From NCBI GenBank assembly GCA_035525455.1, contig DATLEF010000214.1:1-22077 (forward strand): a DNA stretch of 22,077 bases, written 5' to 3'. The stretch comes from JAQGMV01 sp035525455. Its GTDB lineage: Bacteria > Pseudomonadota > Gammaproteobacteria > Burkholderiales > SG8-41. Both the position numbers and the translations under genes were made by a program. Every line of letters starts with the position of its first letter. The first letter of the stretch is position 1. Positions 6,188-14,538 of the stretch are shown piece after piece. Under the pieces are notes generated by a model. That model did no database searches and was not told the origin of the DNA. It saw only the letters and a program-made list of their open reading frames with translations.

Positions 6188-8201
6188 AGCGCCCAAAGCC
6201 GCCGCAAAACCCGACCGCCGTGCAGTGAAGGACGGACGCGTGCGCGCCGTGATCGACCGTGTCATTCCCGAAATCGATGGCGGGCGTTTCCCGGTAAAGC
6301 GCGTCGCTGGCGACACGATGATCGTCGAAGCCGATGTATTCACCGACGGCCACGACACGCTCACGTGCATGCTCGGGTATAAATTCGAGAGCGACGCCGA
6401 CTGGATCGAAGTCCCGATGAAGGCGCTCGGCAACGATCGCTGGAGCGGCGAGTTCGTGGTCGAGCGCGTGGGCCGCTACCGCTACACCGTCACCGCGTGG
6501 GTCGATCACTTTCTTTCCTGGCGTAACGAGTTCAAGCGCCGCGTCGATCCCGCCGACATCGCTTCGGCGGCGCTCGTGGGCAGCAAGCTCATCGCCGAAA
6601 CGGCGAATCGCGCGGCGCGCGGCGATGCGCAGCGGCTGCGGCAATGGGGCAAGCAGCTCGTCGCAACTGAGGACACCGAAGAACTGAAGCGTCTCGTCCT
6701 CGACGAAGACCTGGCGGGAATCGCAATGCGCTATCCGGACCGGCGCTATGCAGCCGTCTACGAGCGCGAGCTTGCGATCGTCGTCGACCGGCTGCGCGCG
6801 CGCTTCTCGAGCTGGTACGAGTTCTTCCCGCGCTCGATGAGCGCGAAGTCCGGACGCCACGGCACCTTCCGCGATTGCGAAAAGCACCTGGCCTACGTGG
6901 CGGAGCTCGGCTTCGACGTCTTATACCTTCCGCCGATCCATCCGATCGGGCGCGCAAAGCGCAAAGGCAAAAACAATGCGCTCGAAGCCGGCGCGGGCGA
7001 GCCCGGCAGCCCGTGGGCGATCGGCTCGGAAGAAGGCGGCCACAAAGCGATACATCCGGAACTCGGCACGCTGGACGATTTTCGGCGCCTTGTCGCGAAG
7101 GCACGCGAGCTCGACATCGACATTGCGCTCGATATCGCCTTCCAGACCGCGCCCGACCATCCGTACGTGAAGGCACATCCCGAATGGTTCACGTGGCGTC
7201 CTGACGGCACGGTGCAGTACGCGGAAAATCCGCCCAAGAAATACCAGGACATCTATCCGTTCAATTTCGAGAGCGAGGACTGGCTCGCCTTGTGGGACGA
7301 GCTGAAAAGCGTTTTCGACTACTGGATCGCGCAGGGCGTTACCGTCTTTCGCGTCGACAATCCGCACACCAAGCCGTTTCTCTTCTGGGAGTGGGCGGTG
7401 AACGCGATCAAGGCCGAGCATCCCGAAGTGATCTTTCTCGCCGAAGCCTTCACCCGGCCGAAAGTGATGCACCGGCTCGCGAAGCTCGGCTACACGCAGT
7501 CCTACACCTACTTCGCGTGGCGGAACACCAAGCACGAGCTCACCGAATATTTCAACGAGCTCGCGCACGGACCCGGCCGCGAATACTTCCGCCCGAACGT
7601 GTGGCCGAACACGCCCGACATCCTGACCGAATACATGCAGCACGGCGGGCGGCCGGCGTTCATCGCGCGCCTGCTGCTCGCGTCGACGCTGGCGGCGAAC
7701 TATGGAATATACGGGCCGGCTTTCGAGCTTTCCGAGCACGCGCCTCGCGAACCGGGCAGCGAAGAGTACCTGCACTCCGAGAAATACGAGATCCGCACCT
7801 GGGATCTCGAGCGCGAGGACAGCCTTCGCTACCTGATCGCACGCGTGAACGCGATCCGCAAGGAGAACGCCGCACTGCAGGACGACAGCACGCTATCGTT
7901 CGCTGCGACCGACAACGACGCGCTCATCGCTTACGTCAAAGCGACTGCCGACCTTTCGAACGTGCTCCTCGTCATCGTCAATCTCGACCCGCACCACAGG
8001 CAAAGCGGCTGGATCGATCTCGATCTCGGGCATATCGCCCTCGAAGCAGACATACCGTATCAGGTGCATGATCTGCTGACCGACGCGCAATACGTCTGGC
8101 ACGGCCGGCGCAACTACGTCGAGCTCCCGCCGGGCATGGGTCACATTTTCGCGGTGCGCCGCCGGGTGCGCGACGAGCGCGACTTCGATTACTTCCAATA
8201 G
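6177..8201 (+). CDS. glgE: alpha-1,4-glucan:maltose-1-phosphate maltosyltransferase
   Basis: GlgE adds maltosyl units from alpha-maltose-1-phosphate to alpha-1,4-glucan, releasing phosphate. The 674-residue protein shows the family's N-terminal domain (IDGGRFPVKRVAGD, about 33-46), an immunoglobulin-like region with FLSWRNEFKRRVD, the GH13 barrel with LYLPPIHPIGRAKRKGKNN, the nucleophile Asp394 in FRVDNPHTKP, the acid/base Glu423 in FLAEAFTRP, and the C-terminal PGMGHIFAVRR. These two positions coincide with those I recall for the Streptomyces enzyme, which supports the chosen start. The start lies within glgB (ATG in AAGCATGAACGC) and lacks its own Shine-Dalgarno, so expression probably depends on glgB translation. 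It is followed after 10 bases by treS-mak, which makes its substrate. Confidence 0.97.
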   Translation: MNARAPKAAAKPDRRAVKDGRVRAVIDRVIPEIDGGRFPVKRVAGDTMIVEADVFTDGHDTLTCMLGYKFESDADWIEVPMKALGNDRWSGEFVVERVGRYRYTVTAWVDHFLSWRNEFKRRVDPADIASAALVGSKLIAETANRAARGDAQRLRQWGKQLVATEDTEELKRLVLDEDLAGIAMRYPDRRYAAVYERELAIVVDRLRARFSSWYEFFPRSMSAKSGRHGTFRDCEKHLAYVAELGFDVLYLPPIHPIGRAKRKGKNNALEAGAGEPGSPWAIGSEEGGHKAIHPELGTLDDFRRLVAKARELDIDIALDIAFQTAPDHPYVKAHPEWFTWRPDGTVQYAENPPKKYQDIYPFNFESEDWLALWDELKSVFDYWIAQGVTVFRVDNPHTKPFLFWEWAVNAIKAEHPEVIFLAEAFTRPKVMHRLAKLGYTQSYTYFAWRNTKHELTEYFNELAHGPGREYFRPNVWPNTPDILTEYMQHGGRPAFIARLLLASTLAANYGIYGPAFELSEHAPREPGSEEYLHSEKYEIRTWDLEREDSLRYLIARVNAIRKENAALQDDSTLSFAATDNDALIAYVKATADLSNVLLVIVNLDPHHRQSGWIDLDLGHIALEADIPYQVHDLLTDAQYVWHGRRNYVELPPGMGHIFAVRRRVRDERDFDYFQ

Positions 8202-8211
8202 AAGGAGCGAC

Positions 8212-11200
8212 ATGGACCGCCCCGTTGCAGCGATCGCTGCGACCGAAGCCGAAGAGACCGTGAGCATGGATGACCTCCTGTGGTACAAGGACGCGGTCAT
8301 CTATCAGCTGCACGTCAAAGCTTTTTTCGATTCCAACGACGACGGCATCGGTGACTTGCGCGGGCTCACCGCCAAGCTCGATTACATCCGCGAGCTCGGC
8401 GTCAACGCGATCTGGCTGCTGCCCTTCTACCCCTCGCCGCTGAAGGACGACGGCTACGACGTCGCGGATTATCACAACGTGCACCCGATGTACGGCACGC
8501 GCGCCGACTTTCGCGTGTTCCTGCGCGAAGCCCATCGCGCCGGCCTCAAAGTCATCACCGAGCTCGTCGTAAACCATACTTCCGATCAGCACCCGTGGTT
8601 TCAGGCTGCGCGCCGCGCGCCGCCGGGCTCCTCCAAGCGCGACTTCTACGTCTGGAGCGACGACCCCGGCAAGTACAGCGAGACGCGCATCATTTTCACC
8701 GACACCGAAACTTCTAACTGGTCGTGGGACGAGGTCGCGAAAGCGTATTACTGGCATCGCTTCTTCAGCCACCAGCCGGATCTGAACTTCGACAATCCGA
8801 ACGTGCTGAAAGCGGTCATTCGCACGATGCGCTTCTGGCTCGACATGGGCGTGGACGGCTTCCGGCTCGATGCGATCCCGTACCTGGTCGAGCGCGAAGG
8901 CACGAACAACGAAAATCTGCCGGAAACGCACGAAGTCATACGCAAGATACGCGCAGCGCTGGACGCGCACTACGAAGGCAAGCTCCTGCTCGCGGAAGCG
9001 AACCAGTGGCCCGAAGACGTGCGCGAGTATTTCGGCAACGCCGACGAGTGCAACATGGCGTATCACTTCCCGCTGATGCCGCGCATGTACATGGCGATCG
9101 CGCAGGAAGACCGCTACCCGGTCGTCGAGATCATGCAGCAGACGCCGGACATACCGGACACCTGCCAGTGGGCGATATTCCTGCGCAACCACGACGAGCT
9201 CACGCTCGAAATGGTGACGAGCAAAGAGCGCGACTACATGTACCGGATGTACGCCGCGGACCCGCGCGCGCGCATCAATCTCGGCATTCGCCGCCGTCTC
9301 GCGCCGCTTATGGAAAACGACGTCGACACGATCAAGCTCATGAACAGCCTGCTCTTGTCGATGCCCGGCTCGCCGATCGTCTATTACGGCGACGAGATCG
9401 GAATGGGCGACAACATTTTCCTGGGCGACCGCAACGGCGTGCGCACGCCGATGCAATGGACGCCGGACCGCAACGCGGGTTTCTCGCGCGCGGACCCGCA
9501 GCGGCTCTATCTGCCGCCGATCATGGACGCGGTGTATGGCTTTGAGGCGGTCAACGTCGAAGCCCAGCTGCGTGATCCCGGTTCGTTGCTCAACTGGATG
9601 AAGCGCATGCTCGCGGTGCGCAAGACGAGCCGCGCGTTCGGCCGCGGCCGGCTCACTTTTCTGCGGCCCGGTAACCGCAAAATCCTCGCGTACCTGCGCG
9701 AGCTCGGCGACGAAGCGATACTGTGCGTCGCCAACGTCGGGCGCTCGGCCCAGCCGGTCGAGCTCGACCTCGCGCGCTTCCGCGGGCGCGTGCCGCTCGA
9801 GCTCCTCGGGCGCACGCCTTTCCCGCCGATCGGTGACCTGCCTTACATGTTGACGCTTCCCGCGCACGGCTTTTACTGGTTCCGTCTCGCGACCGACGTC
9901 CCGGTGCCGAGCTGGCACGAGCACCGCATGGCGCCCGAAGATCTGCCGATCGTCATCCTGTTCGACGGCTGGACGAGCTTTTTCCGCGACCGCGTCGTGC
10001 CGTGGCGCATCGGCATGGCGGAAAAAACGCGCGAACAGCTCGAACGCGACGTCATGCCGCGTTACCTGCAGGCGCAGCGCTGGTACGCAGCGAAAGGCGA
10101 GACGATCAAAGCCGCACGCTTGCTCGATTACGCGCTCTGGGACGCGCCGGGCGGCAAGTGGATGATCGCGACCTTCACCACTGAGGGCAGCGGCGAGCCC
10201 GAGTCCTATTTCGTACCGCTCGCGCTCGCGTGGGAGGATACCGAAGAAGAGCGCATGCGCACGCTTGCGTCGGTCACGATGGCGCGCGTGCGGCAGCAGG
10301 CGAGCGTCGGCGTGCTGGCCGATGCGTTCGGCGACGAGCGTTTTTGCCGCGCGCTCGCGGCTGCAATCGGACGCGGCGGCGAGATCCCGACGGCTCGCGG
10401 CGTAATCCGCTTCCTGCCCACACTCTCCTATCCCGAGCTGGCCGGCCCCGATCCGCTCTCACTTCAGGTGGGCTTCCAGAAAGGACAAAGCAGCAACAGC
10501 ATCGTCTCGCTCGGCGGGCGTTTGTTCCTGAAAGCGTATCGGCGCCTGCGTCACGGCATGAATCCGGAAGTCGAGATCGGACGCTTTCTCACCGATGTCG
10601 CGCATTTCCCGAACTGCGTGCCGCTCGCCGGCGTGCTCGAGCATGTCGGCCAGGACGGCGTCCTCACGACACTCGGCATCCTGCAGGCATACGTGCGCAA
10701 CCAGGGCGATGCGTGGACTTACACGCTCGAATATGTCGCCCGCTTCCTCGACACGCAGCGCGCCGCTGCCGAAGTGCCGCCGGACGTGCATGGCGCCTAT
10801 CTCGCGCTCGTGCAAACGCTCGGCACGCGCACCGCAGAGCTGCATGTCGCTTTCGCGCAGCGCACCGGAGATCCGGCGTTCGATCCCGAGCCTGCGACCG
10901 CCGAAGATTATGCGCAGTGGAAACAGCACCTGCACGAGGAAGCGATCGCGACGTTCGACCTGCTCGCACAGCGCATCGAGCAGCTTCCCGCGCCTGTGGC
11001 GGCTGAAGCGCGCCAGTTGCTGCAGCTCCGCGCACCTGTGATCGCGCGGGTGAATTCGCTGCCGCTGCCTGCCGGCGTCGTGCTCAAGACGCGGCATCAC
11101 GGCGACTATCATCTCGGCCAGGTGCTTATTTCCAAAAACGATTTCATCATCACCGATTTCGAAGGCGAGCCTGCGCGCGCCCTCGAGGAGCGCCGTCAGA

Positions 11201-11538
11201 AGCAGACGCCGCTGCGCGACGTCGCAGGTATGCTGCGCTCGTTCAACTACGCGGCAGCCGCGGCGCTCGGTAAAACCGTGGGATCAGCCGAGGAGCAGGC
11301 GAAGCTCGCCGCGCTTGCGGCCGATTGGGAAGGGGAAGCGCGCAAAGCGTTCCTGAGCGCATACGATGAGACGGCGCGGCGCGCAGGCCTGTACGCCGAT
11401 CAGGCCGATTTGAACGCGCTGCTCGCGTTCTTCGAGCTTGCGAAAGCGCTGTACGAGCTACGCTACGAGCTCAACAACCGGCCGGACTGGGTGCGCTGGC
11501 CGCTGGCGGGGATCGTGAGGCTGGTGCCGGGAGTGTAG
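8212..11538 (+). CDS. treS: trehalose synthase-maltokinase fusion (TreS-Mak)
   Basis: One 1108-residue chain carries two activities. Residues about 20-565 are a GH13 trehalose synthase that interconverts trehalose and maltose: WYKDAVIYQLHVKAFFDSNDDG, Asp220 (GFRLDAIPYL), Glu262 (LLAEANQWP), Asp328 (RNHDELTLEM). Residues about 605-1108 are a maltokinase that uses ATP to make maltose-1-phosphate: an N-terminal cap (PRYLQAQRWYAAKG), the catalytic HGDYHLGQ (Asp965) and a metal-binding DFEGEP (Asp982) in a kinase-like fold. The fused form is known in proteobacteria, including Pseudomonas, whereas mycobacteria use separate proteins. The start at 8212 has AGAAGGAG at proper distance. Covalent linkage would pass maltose directly from isomerase to kinase, feeding GlgE encoded just upstream. 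Confidence 0.96.
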   Translation: MDRPVAAIAATEAEETVSMDDLLWYKDAVIYQLHVKAFFDSNDDGIGDLRGLTAKLDYIRELGVNAIWLLPFYPSPLKDDGYDVADYHNVHPMYGTRADFRVFLREAHRAGLKVITELVVNHTSDQHPWFQAARRAPPGSSKRDFYVWSDDPGKYSETRIIFTDTETSNWSWDEVAKAYYWHRFFSHQPDLNFDNPNVLKAVIRTMRFWLDMGVDGFRLDAIPYLVEREGTNNENLPETHEVIRKIRAALDAHYEGKLLLAEANQWPEDVREYFGNADECNMAYHFPLMPRMYMAIAQEDRYPVVEIMQQTPDIPDTCQWAIFLRNHDELTLEMVTSKERDYMYRMYAADPRARINLGIRRRLAPLMENDVDTIKLMNSLLLSMPGSPIVYYGDEIGMGDNIFLGDRNGVRTPMQWTPDRNAGFSRADPQRLYLPPIMDAVYGFEAVNVEAQLRDPGSLLNWMKRMLAVRKTSRAFGRGRLTFLRPGNRKILAYLRELGDEAILCVANVGRSAQPVELDLARFRGRVPLELLGRTPFPPIGDLPYMLTLPAHGFYWFRLATDVPVPSWHEHRMAPEDLPIVILFDGWTSFFRDRVVPWRIGMAEKTREQLERDVMPRYLQAQRWYAAKGETIKAARLLDYALWDAPGGKWMIATFTTEGSGEPESYFVPLALAWEDTEEERMRTLASVTMARVRQQASVGVLADAFGDERFCRALAAAIGRGGEIPTARGVIRFLPTLSYPELAGPDPLSLQVGFQKGQSSNSIVSLGGRLFLKAYRRLRHGMNPEVEIGRFLTDVAHFPNCVPLAGVLEHVGQDGVLTTLGILQAYVRNQGDAWTYTLEYVARFLDTQRAAAEVPPDVHGAYLALVQTLGTRTAELHVAFAQRTGDPAFDPEPATAEDYAQWKQHLHEEAIATFDLLAQRIEQLPAPVAAEARQLLQLRAPVIARVNSLPLPAGVVLKTRHHGDYHLGQVLISKNDFIITDFEGEPARALEERRQKQTPLRDVAGMLRSFNYAAAAALGKTVGSAEEQAKLAALAADWEGEARKAFLSAYDETARRAGLYADQADLNALLAFFELAKALYELRYELNNRPDWVRWPLAGIVRLVPGV

Positions 11539-11600
11539 GGGCGAGGGGAGATTCACGATGCCGCGCTACTGGGCGGCATAAAGGTACTGTGGAGGCCGTC

Positions 11601-12332
11601 ATGAATATGGACACGCTGCTGGAACCGCTGCACGGCATGCTGCTTTCGATCGGCGCATTCCTGCCGCGGCTCGCGATCGCAATCGTCGCGATCATCGCGG
11701 GCTGGCTGCTGGCGAAGGCCGCGCGCTTTGCAGTCGTCAAAACGCTCCGCGCACTGAATTTCAACGTGCTCACCGAGCGCGCGGGTCTCGACGAATTCTT
11801 AAGCCAGGGCGGCATCCGCAGCGACACCACGGATATCTTCGGCCTCCTGGTGTACTGGCTGATCGTCCTCGCCGCACTGCTCATCGCATTCAACACGCTG
11901 GGACTCACACACATCACCGAAATTCTGCGCCAGGTCGTGATGTTCGTGCCGCGGCTCATGGTCGCGCTCGTGGTCCTGGCATTCGGTTCCTATTTCGCGC
12001 GCTTCATCGCCGGCGCGGTGATGGCGTACTGCCGCAACGTCGGAATACAGGACAGCGATCTGCTCGGCCGTCTCGCGCAATACGCAATCCTCGCTTTCGT
12101 CGTGCTGATCGCGCTGGAGCAGCTCCAGATCGGCGGCGACATCGTGCGTCACAGCTTTCTCATCGTGCTCGCGGGCGCCGTGCTCGCACTCGCACTCGCC
12201 TTCGGCCTCGGCGGGCGGGAGTGGGCAGCGGGCCTCCTCGAGCGCTGGTGGCCGCGCCCCTCGCTCGACGATCGAACCAAAATCGAAGATCTGCCGCGCA
12301 GAACGCAAGGGCCGCGCAGGACCGATCTGTAA
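11601..12332 (+). CDS. small MscS-like / conserved TM-helix membrane protein
   Basis: The 243-residue protein has about five membrane segments (22-42, 80-103, 113-135, 160-176, 186-204). The last is followed by FGLGGREWAAGLLERW, which resembles the pore-lining helix and turn of MscS-type channels (CmpX-like, conserved TM-helix family). The cytoplasmic beta domain of full MscS is absent: the chain stops about 35 residues after the last helix with a charged tail. It may be a small channel or an accessory membrane protein; conduction is not proven by sequence. The ATG at 11601 is preferred over a GTG at 11589 because GGAGG lies five bases before it. It sits on the same strand inside the trehalose/glucan locus, 62 bases after treS-mak and 70 before glgX. 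Confidence 0.8.
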   Translation: MNMDTLLEPLHGMLLSIGAFLPRLAIAIVAIIAGWLLAKAARFAVVKTLRALNFNVLTERAGLDEFLSQGGIRSDTTDIFGLLVYWLIVLAALLIAFNTLGLTHITEILRQVVMFVPRLMVALVVLAFGSYFARFIAGAVMAYCRNVGIQDSDLLGRLAQYAILAFVVLIALEQLQIGGDIVRHSFLIVLAGAVLALALAFGLGGREWAAGLLERWWPRPSLDDRTKIEDLPRRTQGPRRTDL

Positions 12333-12353
12333 ATCCGTACAAGTTTCAAGACA

Positions 12354-12383
12354 CTGGATGCCGGGTCAAGCCCGGCATGACAG
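12354..12383. repeat. REP-like intergenic palindrome
   Basis: ATGCCGGG (12358-12365), loop TCAAG and CCCGGCAT (12371-12378) form a perfect 8-bp stem within a 70-base gap between the channel-like gene and glgX. The flanking CTGG and GACAG match a dispersed repeat I recall from many alpha- and betaproteobacterial genomes. It has no T-run, so it is more likely a repeat that stabilises or attenuates the transcript than a terminator. Confidence 0.6.
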
Positions 12384-12402
12384 CGCATAACAAGAACGCA
12401 CC

Positions 12403-14538
12403 ATGAGCACAACAATCACCGCAGTCTGGCCCGGACGTCCCTATCCTCGCGGCGCGACGTGGGACGGCGAAGGCGTCAACTTCTCGCTCTTTTCCCAGCA
12501 CGCCGAAAAAGTCGAGCTCTGCCTCTTCGACGCGAAAGGCCGGCGCGAGGTGAAGCGCATCACGCTCACCGAGCACACCGATCTCGTCTGGCACTGCTAC
12601 CTTCCCGAAGCGCGGCCGGGTCTCCTTTACGGCTATCGCGTGCATGGTCCGTACCGTCCCGAGCAGGGACATCGTTTTAACGCGCACAAGCTGCTGCTCG
12701 ATCCGTACGCGAAATCGCTCGCCGGGCTGATCAACTGGAGCGACGCGCACTACGCCTACCGTCTCGGACACGAGCGCGAGGATTTGTCCTTCGACCGGCG
12801 CGATTCCGCGGGCGGCATGCCCAAGTGCCGCGTGATCGATCCCGCTTTCACGTGGGGCGAGGATCACCGTCCGAACGTGCCGTGGCACGAAACGGTGATT
12901 TACGAGCTGCACGTGAAAGGCTACACGACGCGCCATCCCGACGTGCCTCCGGGGCTGCGCGGCACGTACGCCGGTCTGGCGACGCCCGCGGTGATCGATC
13001 ACCTGAAACGTCTCGGAGTGACGGCCGTCGAGCTGATGCCGGTGCAGGCTTTCGTCGACGACCGCTACCTCGTGCAGAAAGGGCTGCGCAATTTCTGGGG
13101 CTACAACTCCATCGGCTATTTCGCGCCCGACGCGCGCTATTCATCGACGGGCAACGTGTCCGAATTCAAGACGATGGTGAAAGCTTTTCATTCCGCCGGA
13201 ATAGAAGTGATCCTCGACGTCGTCTACAACCATACCGCCGAAGGGAGCCACCTCGGCCCCACCCTGTGCTTCCGCGGCATCGACAACTCGAGCTACTACC
13301 GGCTCAATGCGCAGAACCCCCGCCTTTACACCGACTACACGGGCTGCGGCAACACGCTCAACATGCAGAATCCGCGCGTGCTCGAGCTCATCATGGATTC
13401 GCTGCGCTACTGGGTGACCGAGATGCACGTCGACGGCTTCCGCTTCGATCTCGCATCCGCACTGGCACGTGAGTTGCACGAAGTCGATCGCCTCGGCGCC
13501 TTCTTCGACATCATTCGCCAGGATCCGGTGATCTCGCAGGTGAAGCTGATCGCCGAACCATGGGACCTCGGTGAAGGCGGCTATCAGGTGGGTAACTTTC
13601 CCGCCGGGTGGACCGAGTGGAACGACAAATACAGGGACACCATGCGGGCCTACTGGAAGGGAGACGGTGGGATCATCGGTGAGTTCGCGCAGCGTCTCAC
13701 CGGCTCGAGCGACCTCTACGAGCGCAGCGGCCGCCGTCCGCATGCCAGCATCAACTTCATCACGTGTCACGACGGTTTCACGCTGCACGATCTCGTCACG
13801 TACAACACCAAGCACAACGAGCTGAACCTCGAAGAAAACCGCGACGGCTTCAATAACAACGTTTCGTGGAATTGCGGCGTGGAAGGCAAGACCGACGATT
13901 CGGCGATCAATACGCTGCGTGCGCGCCAGCAGCGCAACTTCATCGCGACCCTTCTGCTCTCGCAAGGCGTGCCAATGATGCTTGCCGGAGACGAGCTCGA
14001 CAGGACGCAGGGCGGCAACAATAACCCCTACTGCCAGGACAACGAAATCTCGTGGATCGACTGGACGGCGACACCGCACAGGGAGCGCCTGCTCGAATTC
14101 TGGGTGCGGATGATCCAGTACCGGCGCGAACACCACGTTTTGCGCCGCAGGCATTTCTTTCAGGGCCGCCCTATCCGCGGCTCCGAAGCGAAAGATATCG
14201 TCTGGCTCAATAAGGACGGCGGTGAAATGACCGACGCGGAATGGCGCGAATCGCATGCACGCTGCCTGGGCGTCTATCTCTCCGGCGAAAGTCTGACCGA
14301 GACCGATCGTCACGGCCGGCCGCTCACGGACGCGACCCTGCTCGTTCTGTTCAACGCCGACGAGCGCGATATTCCGTTTCCGCTGCCGCGATTCCTGCCC
14401 CGCACGAGCTGGCGTCTGGTGATGGACACGTCGATCGAGGACGGTCTCGCGGGTGGTGCGACTTTTGAAGCGGGCAACGTCTATCGCCTGCACAACCGCT
14501 CCATCGTTCTGCTCCAGCAAGAAAAGGCCGGCGAGTGA
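12403..14538 (+). CDS. glgX: glycogen debranching enzyme (GlgX/TreX type)
   Basis: This isoamylase-type enzyme hydrolyses alpha-1,6 branches of glucan. The 711-residue protein has an N-terminal CBM48 domain (YPRGATWDGEGVNFSLFSQHA, about 14-34 onward), the GH13 barrel with NFWGYNSIGYFAPDARY and VVYNHTAEG, and the triad Asp349 (GFRFDLAS), Glu385 (LIAEPWDLG) and Asp457 (CHDGFTLHDL). The length is normal for GlgX. The ribosome binding site is weak. Directly coupled to treZ and treY downstream, it most likely serves here as TreX, supplying linear malto-oligosaccharides for trehalose formation, although the same activity can also trim glucan for breakdown. Its stop codon overlaps the treZ start in GTGA. 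Confidence 0.96.
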   Translation: MSTTITAVWPGRPYPRGATWDGEGVNFSLFSQHAEKVELCLFDAKGRREVKRITLTEHTDLVWHCYLPEARPGLLYGYRVHGPYRPEQGHRFNAHKLLLDPYAKSLAGLINWSDAHYAYRLGHEREDLSFDRRDSAGGMPKCRVIDPAFTWGEDHRPNVPWHETVIYELHVKGYTTRHPDVPPGLRGTYAGLATPAVIDHLKRLGVTAVELMPVQAFVDDRYLVQKGLRNFWGYNSIGYFAPDARYSSTGNVSEFKTMVKAFHSAGIEVILDVVYNHTAEGSHLGPTLCFRGIDNSSYYRLNAQNPRLYTDYTGCGNTLNMQNPRVLELIMDSLRYWVTEMHVDGFRFDLASALARELHEVDRLGAFFDIIRQDPVISQVKLIAEPWDLGEGGYQVGNFPAGWTEWNDKYRDTMRAYWKGDGGIIGEFAQRLTGSSDLYERSGRRPHASINFITCHDGFTLHDLVTYNTKHNELNLEENRDGFNNNVSWNCGVEGKTDDSAINTLRARQQRNFIATLLLSQGVPMMLAGDELDRTQGGNNNPYCQDNEISWIDWTATPHRERLLEFWVRMIQYRREHHVLRRRHFFQGRPIRGSEAKDIVWLNKDGGEMTDAEWRESHARCLGVYLSGESLTETDRHGRPLTDATLLVLFNADERDIPFPLPRFLPRTSWRLVMDTSIEDGLAGGATFEAGNVYRLHNRSIVLLQQEKAGE

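Noticed and set aside
4277..6433. 718-residue open frame on the minus strand opposite glgB and the start of glgE
   Set aside because: It is the antisense shadow of a GC-rich gene: rich in Arg, Ala, Val and His, with no domain and no ribosome binding site, and it spans the junction of two certain genes.
7978..9924. 648-residue minus-strand open frame opposite glgE and treS
   Set aside because: Antisense shadow with the same Arg/Val/His-rich composition; the plus strand carries intact catalytic motifs throughout.
11558..11581. Seven-codon open frame (MPRYWAA) with GGGGAG upstream, between treS-mak and the channel-like gene
   Set aside because: Far too short to judge. A leader-peptide role would need conserved codons and an attenuator hairpin, which I do not see.
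11589..11600. GTG start four codons upstream for the channel-like gene
   Set aside because: The bases it would translate include the GGAGG that is ideally placed for the ATG at 11601.
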